A DNA stretch of 64,000 nucleotides, taken from the NCBI RefSeq assembly GCF_918697865.1, contig NZ_CAKKMV010000005.1, forward strand, positions 186,001 through 250,000, read 5' to 3'. The stretch is from Massilia sp. Bi118 (lineage in GTDB: Bacteria; Pseudomonadota; Gammaproteobacteria; Burkholderiales; Burkholderiaceae_D). Below, in pieces: positions 8,928 to 15,526 of this stretch. The number at the start of each line of letters is the position of its first letter. The stretch's first letter is position 1. Both the position numbers and the translations under genes were made by a program. Under the pieces are notes generated by a model, which worked only from the letters and a program-made list of their open reading frames with translations, did no database searches and had not been told where the DNA came from.

Positions 8928-9001
8928 CAGAGTCTCCTGTTATCGGTCTCGGACAAGGCTACCAGATAAACAATACCGCTCATAGACGTTACACTAGCCG
9001 G

Positions 9002-10162
9002 ATGAGCCTCGCTATCGCCTCGAACCGCCGCCGCCGGAAAATCGTGTTCGGCGCGCTCACGGTCCTGCTGCACCTGCTGGTGCTGGACTGGCTCAGCGGC
9101 CAGATCGGCAAGCCGCGCGAGCAGGCGCAGCGCGAGGCGCCGCCGGCTGAAGCGCAGTTGCTCAAGACGCCCATCACGCCGGCGCAGCCGCCGCCCCTGC
9201 AGCCGCCGCAGCCGGCACTACAGCCGCCGCCGCCCATCCCGCCGCTGCCCCTGGAAGCGGTGGAAGTGGCGCAGTCCGGCGACGCGCCTGCCGCTGCCGG
9301 CGAAGGCGCGCGGGCGCCCGTCCCCGACGCCGCGCCCGGCGATGCTGCGGGTACGCAGGCCCCGGGGCAGGGGAGCGCCCCGAATGCCGTGGCCGACGTA
9401 CAATCGCCCCAGGCCGGCACGCCGCCGCAGCCGGCCGCCGAGCCGGCTGCGAAGCCTGAAGCAAAGCCCGCGCCCGAAGCGCGCCGCTACAAGGTCGACC
9501 TGCCGCCGGCAGCCGACATCCAGATGGACGTCGCGCGCACGGATGCGAACGGCACCCGCTGGAGTGGCGACGCCCTGCTGTCGTGGACGCTCACGCCGAC
9601 CTCGTACAAGATCCGCGTCGAGGCCGGTATTACGATCGTGTTCGCGCACGTGAACCTGCTGACGCTCACCAGCGAAGGCGCGGTCGGCGACGAGGGTTTC
9701 ATGCCGGCCCTGATGACGGAAAAGCGGCGCGGGCGCTCGATGACGGCCACCCACTTCAATCGCAAGGATGGCCGCTTGAGTTTTTCGGCCTCCGAAGCGA
9801 ACTATCCGCTAGTGTGGGGCGCCCAGGACAAGGCCAGCCTGCCGCTGCAGCTGACGGCGATCGCGCGCGGCGATCCGCAACAATTGTCGGGCAATATAGA
9901 CATCCTTGTCGGCGAAGACCGCGACGCCAGCGTTTTCAGTTTTGTGGTGCTCGGCCAGGAACAGATAGCCACGCGGATGGGCAGGATCGCCACCTGGCAC
10001 CTGGCGCGGCCGCCCAAGCCCGGCTCGTACAACTCGCGCCTGGACCTGTGGCTGGCGCCGGACTATGGCTGGATGCCGGTGCAGATCCGCAACCTGGAAG
10101 CCAGCGGGGCGGTGACGACCCAGACCGTGAACAATATCGTGATGAAGAATTCAGGAAGCTGA
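9002..10162 (+). CDS. DUF3108 protein with TonB-like proline-rich linker
   Basis: A 386-residue protein. A basic N-terminus (SNRRRRK) and one membrane anchor (about residues 14-34) lead into a Pro/Ala-rich stretch (about residues 45-160) like the periplasm-spanning linkers of TonB-type proteins. A C-terminal DUF3108 domain (about 165-386, from YKVDLPPAADIQMDV to the end) follows. I chose the ATG at 9002 because the hydrophobic anchor follows directly; an in-frame ATG at 8915 would add residues overlapping the divergent phaM-like gene. The next gene, one base downstream, encodes a second DUF3108 protein. Function of the domain is not established; an envelope role is inferred from topology. Confidence 0.83.
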   Translation: MSLAIASNRRRRKIVFGALTVLLHLLVLDWLSGQIGKPREQAQREAPPAEAQLLKTPITPAQPPPLQPPQPALQPPPPIPPLPLEAVEVAQSGDAPAAAGEGARAPVPDAAPGDAAGTQAPGQGSAPNAVADVQSPQAGTPPQPAAEPAAKPEAKPAPEARRYKVDLPPAADIQMDVARTDANGTRWSGDALLSWTLTPTSYKIRVEAGITIVFAHVNLLTLTSEGAVGDEGFMPALMTEKRRGRSMTATHFNRKDGRLSFSASEANYPLVWGAQDKASLPLQLTAIARGDPQQLSGNIDILVGEDRDASVFSFVVLGQEQIATRMGRIATWHLARPPKPGSYNSRLDLWLAPDYGWMPVQIRNLEASGAVTTQTVNNIVMKNSGS

Positions 10163-10163
10163 C

Positions 10164-10934
10164 ATGAACAAGATGTGGAAACTGGCCGGCGCAGGCCTGC
10201 TGCTGGCGGCGTCGATGGCGCCGGTATTGGCGCATGCGGCGCCCGCGGCGGACGAGCACCCGTCGCAGGTGCGCCCCTTCAACCTGCCGCCCTCGGCCGA
10301 CCTGGCCTACTCGATCAGCGCCCGCCAGCGCGGCTTCACCCTGAACGGCGACGCCACCCTGAGCTGGCGCCAGGGCGAGGGCAAGTACACGATCAACACC
10401 GATTCGCGCGTGGCCCTGCTGGGCAAGCTGACCGAGAACCGCAGCCAGGGCACGATCGACAGCTTCGGCCTGGCCCCGAACGAGTACTACGACAAGCGCT
10501 TCCGCAAGGACCCGGTTACGGCGACGTTCGACCGCGAGGCCAGGACCATCAGCTTCAGCGACGGCAAGAAGAGCTACCCGATCAAGGGCGGCGAGCAGGA
10601 CCGGGTCTCGATCTCGTGGCAGCTGGTGGCGCTGGCGCGCGCGGCCAAGGACAAGTTCAAGACCGGCTCGGAATGGGACTTCTTCGTGGTCGGCCCGCAC
10701 GACGCCGACCCCTGGACCTTCCGCGTGATCGGCCGCGAAAAGGTGCAGGCCGGCGCCGCCATCGGCACGGTCGACACCGTCCACGTGCTGCGCGAACCGC
10801 CGCCGGGCTCGAAGGACCAGACCCTGGACATCTGGCTGGCGCCTTCGCTGGAGTGGTATCCGGTCAAGCTGCGGTTTGTGGATAACGAGCGGGATTATGT
10901 GGAGCAGACGCTCGAAAAGATCACGAAGCGCTAG
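10164..10934 (+). CDS. Exported DUF3108 domain protein
   Basis: A 256-residue protein with a cleavable signal peptide (about residues 1-25, ending AHAAPA). A single DUF3108 domain follows, homologous to that of the upstream gene: both share a PPSADLAYSISA/PPAADIQMDVAR opening, a YDKRFRKD or ALMTEKRR-type middle, and a DIWLAPSLEWYPVKLR/DLWLAPDYGWMPVQIR ending. It starts one base after the upstream stop, so the two form an operon of membrane-anchored and soluble periplasmic paralogues. The molecular role is unknown. Confidence 0.85.
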   Translation: MNKMWKLAGAGLLLAASMAPVLAHAAPAADEHPSQVRPFNLPPSADLAYSISARQRGFTLNGDATLSWRQGEGKYTINTDSRVALLGKLTENRSQGTIDSFGLAPNEYYDKRFRKDPVTATFDREARTISFSDGKKSYPIKGGEQDRVSISWQLVALARAAKDKFKTGSEWDFFVVGPHDADPWTFRVIGREKVQAGAAIGTVDTVHVLREPPPGSKDQTLDIWLAPSLEWYPVKLRFVDNERDYVEQTLEKITKR

Positions 10935-10948
10935 CCAAGCTGCGCCGT

Positions 10949-11704
10949 TCAGATCTGGGCGATGCCGCCGTCGACGAACAGTTCGATGCCGGTGATGAAA
11001 CTGGCGTCGTCGGAGGCCAGGAAGACCGCGGCCTTGGCGATTTCGTCGGGGTCGCCCACGCGGCCCATCGGAATCTGCGAAGCGAAGTGATCGAGCAGGC
11101 CTTGCTGGCTGGCTTCGTCGGTACCGGCCAACTCCACCAGGCCCGGCGTCTTGATCGGCCCCGGGCTGAGGGTGTTGATGCGGATGCCGCGGCCTTTCAG
11201 GTCGAGGATCCAGTTGCGTGCGAACGCACGCACCGCCGCTTTCGAGGCGGCGTAGACGCTGAAGGCCTCGGTGCCGCTGCTGGCCGCTGTCGAGCCGGTC
11301 AGGATGACGGAGGAGCCGGCGCCAAGCAGGGGCAGGGCCGCCTGCACGGTGAACAGCGTGCCTTTGACGTTGCGCGCGAAGGTGTCGTCGAATTGGGCTT
11401 CGGTGATCTGGCCCAGCGGCAGCATGGAGCCGCCGCCGGCGTTCGCCATCAGGACGTCGAGCCTGCCATGCTCGGCCTTGATGCGGTCGAACAAACCCTG
11501 CAGCTGATCGAGCCGGGACGAATCCACCTGCACGGCGACGGCGCCGGCGCCGATCGCCTGCGCGGCGGCATCCAGTTCGGCCTGGCGCCGGCCGGTGATG
11601 TAGACGGTCGCGCCTTCGGCAGCGAAGCGCTTGGCGACGGCCTGGCCGATACCGGTGCTGCCGCCGGTGACGACGGCGATTTTCCCTTCGAGTTTCCTGG
11701 ACAT
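10949..11704 (-). CDS. SDR-family NAD(P)-dependent oxidoreductase
   Basis: A classical short-chain dehydrogenase/reductase of 251 residues. The cofactor motif TGGSTGIGQAVA is near the N-terminus, NAG follows in MANAGGG, and the catalytic set is Ser (ILTGSTAAS), Tyr and Lys (YAASKAA). The C-terminal LASDDASFITGIELFVDGG is typical. The ATG at 11704 has a good ribosome-binding site (AAGGAG) 6 bases upstream; a longer in-frame reading to 11785 would run through the operator and is rejected. It is divergent from a LysR gene with a LysR-type palindrome between them, so it is the probable regulatory target. The substrate is unknown. Confidence 0.93.
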   Translation of the reverse strand: MSRKLEGKIAVVTGGSTGIGQAVAKRFAAEGATVYITGRRQAELDAAAQAIGAGAVAVQVDSSRLDQLQGLFDRIKAEHGRLDVLMANAGGGSMLPLGQITEAQFDDTFARNVKGTLFTVQAALPLLGAGSSVILTGSTAASSGTEAFSVYAASKAAVRAFARNWILDLKGRGIRINTLSPGPIKTPGLVELAGTDEASQQGLLDHFASQIPMGRVGDPDEIAKAAVFLASDDASFITGIELFVDGGIAQI

Positions 11705-11779
11705 GGTGTTCTCCTTTGTTTGAACGGGTCCAGTGTGCGCGTCCGGGCGCTTTTCGATAAGAGGCCGAACGCGCATAAT

Positions 11780-11802
11780 ATCCATGCAAAAAACGCATGG
11801 AT
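11780..11802. promoter_or_regulatory. LysR-type operator (ATCCATGC / GCATGGAT palindrome)
   Basis: A perfect inverted repeat of two 8-base arms (11780-11787 and 11795-11802) separated by AAAAAAC. The inner part fits the T-N11-A rule for LysR-family operators. It sits in the gap between the divergent SDR and LysR genes, 22 bases before the LysR start. Most likely the LysR protein binds here to control both genes. Confidence 0.75.
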
Positions 11803-11823
11803 GCCGAAGGCCCTGGTTAAAAA

Positions 11824-12726
11824 ATGAATAAATTAATAGCGATGGAGTGTTTCGTGCGCGCGGTCGAAACCGGCAGCTTCTCGGCTGTAGGGCGCGAGCT
11901 GGGCATCGGCCAGCCGAATGTCAGCCGCAACATCGCCGCCCTGGAACAGACCCTGGGCACCCAGCTGCTGCACCGCTCCACACGCAGCCTGGCCGTCACG
12001 CCGGAAGGCCAGCGTTATTACGAACAGGCGCGAGCCGCGCTCGACCTGATCGGGCAGGCCGAATCGGACGCCAGGGGACAAAGGAATCCGCAGGGCCTGC
12101 TGCGCATGGCCTGTTCGCAGGCCCTCGGCGCCGAGAAAATCATCGGGGCCATGCCAGGCTTCATGGCGCGCTATCCGGATCTCGAGCTCGACCTGCTGCT
12201 CAGCGATGCGTATGCCGACCTGGTTGCCGAAGGCCTGGACCTGGCGGTGCGCGGCGGCGTGCTGGCCGACAGCGCGCTGCGGGCACGGCGCCTGGGCAGC
12301 TCGGAACGGGTGCATGTCGCCAGCACGGCCTATCTCGATGCCCGCGGCACGCCGGACACGCCGGCAGCGCTCGCGCAGCACGAATGCATCCTGTACACCC
12401 ACATGGCGCGTGGCGACCGGTGGCCGTTCAGGGAAGGGGAAGTGCAGGTCGGCGGCCGCATGCGGGTGAATAATCTCGAAGGCATACGGCGCGCGGTCAT
12501 CGGCGGCATCGGGATCGGCTACCTGCCCAGCTGGATGGTCTGGGACCAGGTGCGGGACGGCAGCCTGCGCGTGGTGCTGGCCAGTTACGCGACCGGGCCG
12601 ACGCCGATCCACGCCGTGTACGCGGCCCAGCGCCTGCTGCCGCAGCGGGCGGTCGTCTTCATCGACTACATGGCCGAGGTGTTCGCCGCCACGCCGGGCT
12701 TGAACGGCAGCTCGGTACTGGACTGA
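11824..12726 (+). CDS. LysR-family transcriptional regulator
   Basis: A 300-residue LysR-type regulator. The N-terminal winged helix-turn-helix (about residues 1-60) reads MECFVRAVETGSFSAVGRELGIGQPNVSRNIAALE, then LLHRSTRSLAVTPEG. The C-terminal effector-binding domain follows (about 90-295). It is divergent from the SDR gene and close to a palindromic LysR box. No Shine-Dalgarno sequence is visible; the ATG is preceded by an A-rich run. By family habit it probably autorepresses and activates the SDR gene when a small effector binds. Confidence 0.93.
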   Translation: MNKLIAMECFVRAVETGSFSAVGRELGIGQPNVSRNIAALEQTLGTQLLHRSTRSLAVTPEGQRYYEQARAALDLIGQAESDARGQRNPQGLLRMACSQALGAEKIIGAMPGFMARYPDLELDLLLSDAYADLVAEGLDLAVRGGVLADSALRARRLGSSERVHVASTAYLDARGTPDTPAALAQHECILYTHMARGDRWPFREGEVQVGGRMRVNNLEGIRRAVIGGIGIGYLPSWMVWDQVRDGSLRVVLASYATGPTPIHAVYAAQRLLPQRAVVFIDYMAEVFAATPGLNGSSVLD

Positions 12727-12737
12727 GCCGCCGCGCT

Positions 12738-13181
12738 TCAGTCCTGCAGCCCCGGATCGTCCGGCGAGTCATTTTCCCAGTGCAGAACCATCTCCTTGGG
12801 CGCGTTCCCCACTTTCAGCGTGCGCTTGAAGGTCTTGCCCTCGGCCGCGGCGCTGATCTTGTAGGTTCCCGGCGGCAGCTTGGCGAAGAACATCGGCCCC
12901 GTGTTCGCTACGCTCAGCACGCCGGCGCCCCTGGCGTCGGCGATGTCGAGCTGGACGTCGGAGCGGTAGGCGCCGGTCTGCTTGGTGGCGAAGGTCAGGC
13001 GCAGGTTGTAGTCGGCCTTCAGGGCGCGCATCGCATTCTGCTCGTCGGTGCCGACGCCGCCGTTGATGTAGGTGACGCCGTTCTGCTCTTTCGGCTGGGC
13101 GGCGGCGATGGCGGGGGAAATGACGCAAACGGCCAGTGCCATGGCAAAAGGCAGGGCCGCGTTCGCTAGTGCTCGGTGCAT
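12738..13181 (-). CDS. Exported protein with carboxypeptidase-regulatory-like fold
   Basis: A 147-residue protein with a signal peptide (about residues 1-28, ending AIAAAQP). The single small beta-rich domain contains VQLDIADARGAGVLSVANTGPMFFAKLPPGTYKISAAAEGKTFKRTLKV, the pattern of carboxypeptidase regulatory-like (transthyretin-type) domains. The ATG has AAGGAG upstream at good spacing. It is convergent with the LysR gene. A specific role cannot be assigned. Confidence 0.8.
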   Translation of the reverse strand: MHRALANAALPFAMALAVCVISPAIAAAQPKEQNGVTYINGGVGTDEQNAMRALKADYNLRLTFATKQTGAYRSDVQLDIADARGAGVLSVANTGPMFFAKLPPGTYKISAAAEGKTFKRTLKVGNAPKEMVLHWENDSPDDPGLQD

Positions 13182-13264
13182 GGCATTCTCCTTGTTTTCA
13201 GATATAAATATTGCAACATCAATTATCCTGCGGCGGACAAAGGAGGGGCGCGCGGCTGAGTGTT

Positions 13265-13289
13265 GATTTGTGACTGCGCGTCACAAATC
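13265..13289. promoter_or_regulatory. Perfect 10-base inverted repeat upstream of condensin-like operon
   Basis: Arms GATTTGTGAC (13265-13274) and GTCACAAATC (13280-13289) flank a 5-base centre TGCGC. It lies in the 272-base gap between the exported protein gene and the condensin-like operon. There is no T-run, so it looks more like an operator than a terminator. The TGTGA/TCACA half-sites recall CRP/FNR-type sites, but their spacer is 7 rather than the usual 6. Further downstream in the gap a TATACT -10-like box sits at 13381-13386 without a good -35. Confidence 0.55.
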
Positions 13290-13453
13290 TTGCTTTCATG
13301 GCAAGTCAAGCCTTGTTTTGTTGCCGTTGCTTATTAGCCGTTGCAGACGCCGCTTTTATTAGTTGCCTGACCTTAACTGTTATACTGACGCCCCCGCGCC
13401 CGCCGCATCTGCCGCCGCGCGCGTTACAAAACCGGCAACTGGTAAGCCCTACG

Positions 13454-14827
13454 ATGATCGACAACCTGGCAGGCGCCGCCGCCGCCGACCTCCATTCCAT
13501 AGCGCCTGACGAGCTCGATCCGCTGCAGTCCCACTTCCAGGAGGGAGTGGCGCCGGACGAAATCGAGCAGGTCTATCACCTGAAACGCGCCCAGCCGATG
13601 TTGCAGGCGTTCACGGCCCTGTTCCATGGCGGGCAGGACGGCGTGATCGTGCGCCTGCTGGTGCTGCGCGAACTCGCCGCCGAAACCGGCGAATCGGCCT
13701 TCTCGCGGGCCGACATCAACACCAAGTTCGCCTACCTGATCCCGGAAAGCCTGGAAACGGTGCTGGGCCGCCTGCGCTCGCACGGCCTGCTGGCCTGGGA
13801 CAATCCGGCCGCCGTGTACCGCATCACGCCGCTGGCGCGCAACGTGCTGGCCGCGCTCGACACCCTGCTGGCGCTGGGCCGTCCGGAAGAGGACGAAGCC
13901 GAGATGGGCTTCCTGCTGTCGCAGGTGGCCGGCGCCCAGGCCGTGGGCGGCGTGACGGTCGAGCAGCTGAAGCACCTGCTGGGCCGCCTGGTCGAACTGC
14001 ACGAGGAATTCCGCGACGCGATCGCCTCGGGCTCCGAATTCCGCCTGCGCGCCTCGCAGGCGAAGTGGCACATGGCCTGCGACTGGGTCGAAAAGGGTTC
14101 GGCGATCCTGCGCGCAATCACCTCCGACGAACGCGCGGACAGCGCCACGCACAAGGCGGCGCAGGCGATCGGCCGCGCCCAGTCCTCGCTGCTGAACATG
14201 CAGGGCATGTTCTCGCGCGCCTTGAACCAGATCGAGCGCCAGCGCGTGCACCTGGGCCAGTCGGGCCTGTCGACCACCGACATCAAGCGCTGGCTGCTGG
14301 CGCATGAGGACCTGGCCGGCCTGGCCGAGGGCGCGATCGAGCGCCCGGTGCTGCCGCTGTTCGTCACGCCGGCCGAGATGATCGACGTCGCCGAGACCGA
14401 GCTGATGGCGGAACGCGCCGTCAACGTCGCCCCCGGCGGCTTGCCGAGCGGCGAAGACGCCCCGACCACCATCAACGACAACCCGGCGATGCAGGCGGAG
14501 CTCGACGACTGGATCAAGCGCCTGGCCGATTTCGCCAACCTCGATAACTTCCCGGTGATGGCGGAAGGTGCGCCCAGGAGCGTGGCGATCCAGGACTCGC
14601 TGCTGCCGGCCAGCTTCGCGATCGCGTCCTACCGCGCCTCGCTGCTGCCGCTGCTGGGCGACCCCGCCGAGGCCAGCCTGCAGGGCCCGACCGCCGAACT
14701 GGCGCGCCTGCCGGTGCGCTTCGACTCCGAGGACGAAATGGTGCAGCTGGACGACCCGCACGTGGCGGCGATGTCGCGCGCGACCCTTTCACTGAATTTA
14801 GATTTGGACAGTAAAGAAGATGAATGA
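13454..14827 (+). CDS. Putative kleisin subunit of an SMC/condensin-like complex (MukF/MksF/JetA-like)
   Basis: A 457-residue mostly helical protein, first gene of a three-gene operon ending in an SMC-like ATPase. The N-terminal part (about residues 40-130) looks like a winged-helix domain, with VIVRLLVLRELAAET, SRADINTKFAYLIPESLETVLGRLRSHGLLAW and VYRITPLARNVL. A long helical middle and a C-terminal region with DDWIKRLADFANLDNF follow. Gene order (this, a small protein, the SMC) matches mukF-mukE-mukB. The kleisin role is inferred from order, size and fold pattern, not from a decisive motif. ATG 13454 is preferred; an in-frame ATG at 13298 would add about 50 atypical Cys/Pro-rich residues. 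It overlaps the next gene by 8 bases. Confidence 0.72.
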   Translation: MIDNLAGAAAADLHSIAPDELDPLQSHFQEGVAPDEIEQVYHLKRAQPMLQAFTALFHGGQDGVIVRLLVLRELAAETGESAFSRADINTKFAYLIPESLETVLGRLRSHGLLAWDNPAAVYRITPLARNVLAALDTLLALGRPEEDEAEMGFLLSQVAGAQAVGGVTVEQLKHLLGRLVELHEEFRDAIASGSEFRLRASQAKWHMACDWVEKGSAILRAITSDERADSATHKAAQAIGRAQSSLLNMQGMFSRALNQIERQRVHLGQSGLSTTDIKRWLLAHEDLAGLAEGAIERPVLPLFVTPAEMIDVAETELMAERAVNVAPGGLPSGEDAPTTINDNPAMQAELDDWIKRLADFANLDNFPVMAEGAPRSVAIQDSLLPASFAIASYRASLLPLLGDPAEASLQGPTAELARLPVRFDSEDEMVQLDDPHVAAMSRATLSLNLDLDSKEDE

Positions 14828-15521
14828 CGACGCACAGATCCTGATCGCGCGACTGCTCACGCACCAGACCCTGCGCCGCGACGACAAGATGGTCAAGCGC
14901 GCGCTGTCCGACGATACCTTCCGCGCCGAGATCGACAAGCGCCTGCTGGAATCCGGCCTGAAGCTGATCGACAACGTGTATGCCGACCACGTCACGCTGG
15001 CCCTGCACCGCAACGTCGAGCCGAAGATCTTCGGCGCCAGGGACATCTGGCAGAACAATAACTTCGGCCTGACCCGCGACGGCGTGGCCCTGCTGGTCGT
15101 GCTGTGGGCGCAGATCATCCTGCCCAAGCGCCAGCGCCAGGAAACCCACCAGGCGATCGACGTCGACCAGTCGGACATGTTCGACAAGGACAATCCGATC
15201 CCGCGCGCCGAAGACACTTCGATCGGCATCTCCTACACCGCGCTGCTGGCCGACTTCGGCGACAAGCTGGGCAAGAAGACCCGCATGGACATGAACCTGG
15301 GCCTGCTCTCCAAGCTCGGCTTCATCGAGCGCCGTCTCGACGTGATCCTGGAAGGCCCGCTGCTCGACCTGCTGATGGACACCGACCTGCTGAAGGAGCG
15401 CATCATCAACGGCGCCCTGGCCGACGTATTCAAGCGCGCCCCGACCGCCGTCGTGCGCCGCGTGGTCAATGAAGCCGCCAACGACGCTGAACCGGTCGTC
15501 GCCGAAGAACCCCAGGAGTAA
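14820..15521 (+). CDS. Putative MukE/MksE/JetB-like condensin partner
   Basis: A 233-residue protein between the putative kleisin and the SMC-like ATPase. It overlaps the former by 8 bases and lies 5 bases before the latter, so it is translationally coupled. It is helical and charged, with segments such as DKMVKRALSDDTFRAEIDKRL, LTRDGVALLVVLWAQIILPK and LGLLSKLGFIERR that suit winged-helix subunits (MukE class). The tail is Ala/Glu-rich. No enzymatic motif is seen. The identity depends on operon position and size, so it is a reasoned inference. Confidence 0.68.
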   Translation: MNDDAQILIARLLTHQTLRRDDKMVKRALSDDTFRAEIDKRLLESGLKLIDNVYADHVTLALHRNVEPKIFGARDIWQNNNFGLTRDGVALLVVLWAQIILPKRQRQETHQAIDVDQSDMFDKDNPIPRAEDTSIGISYTALLADFGDKLGKKTRMDMNLGLLSKLGFIERRLDVILEGPLLDLLMDTDLLKERIINGALADVFKRAPTAVVRRVVNEAANDAEPVVAEEPQE

Positions 15522-15526
15522 AGCGC

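Noticed and set aside
13265..13289. CRP-binding site
   Set aside because: The half-sites fit, but the centre is 7 bases instead of 6, so it is reported only as a generic operator candidate.
13298..13453. Longer N-terminus for the putative kleisin
   Set aside because: The added residues are Cys/Pro/Leu-rich, unlike a soluble kleisin, and run through the likely promoter region.
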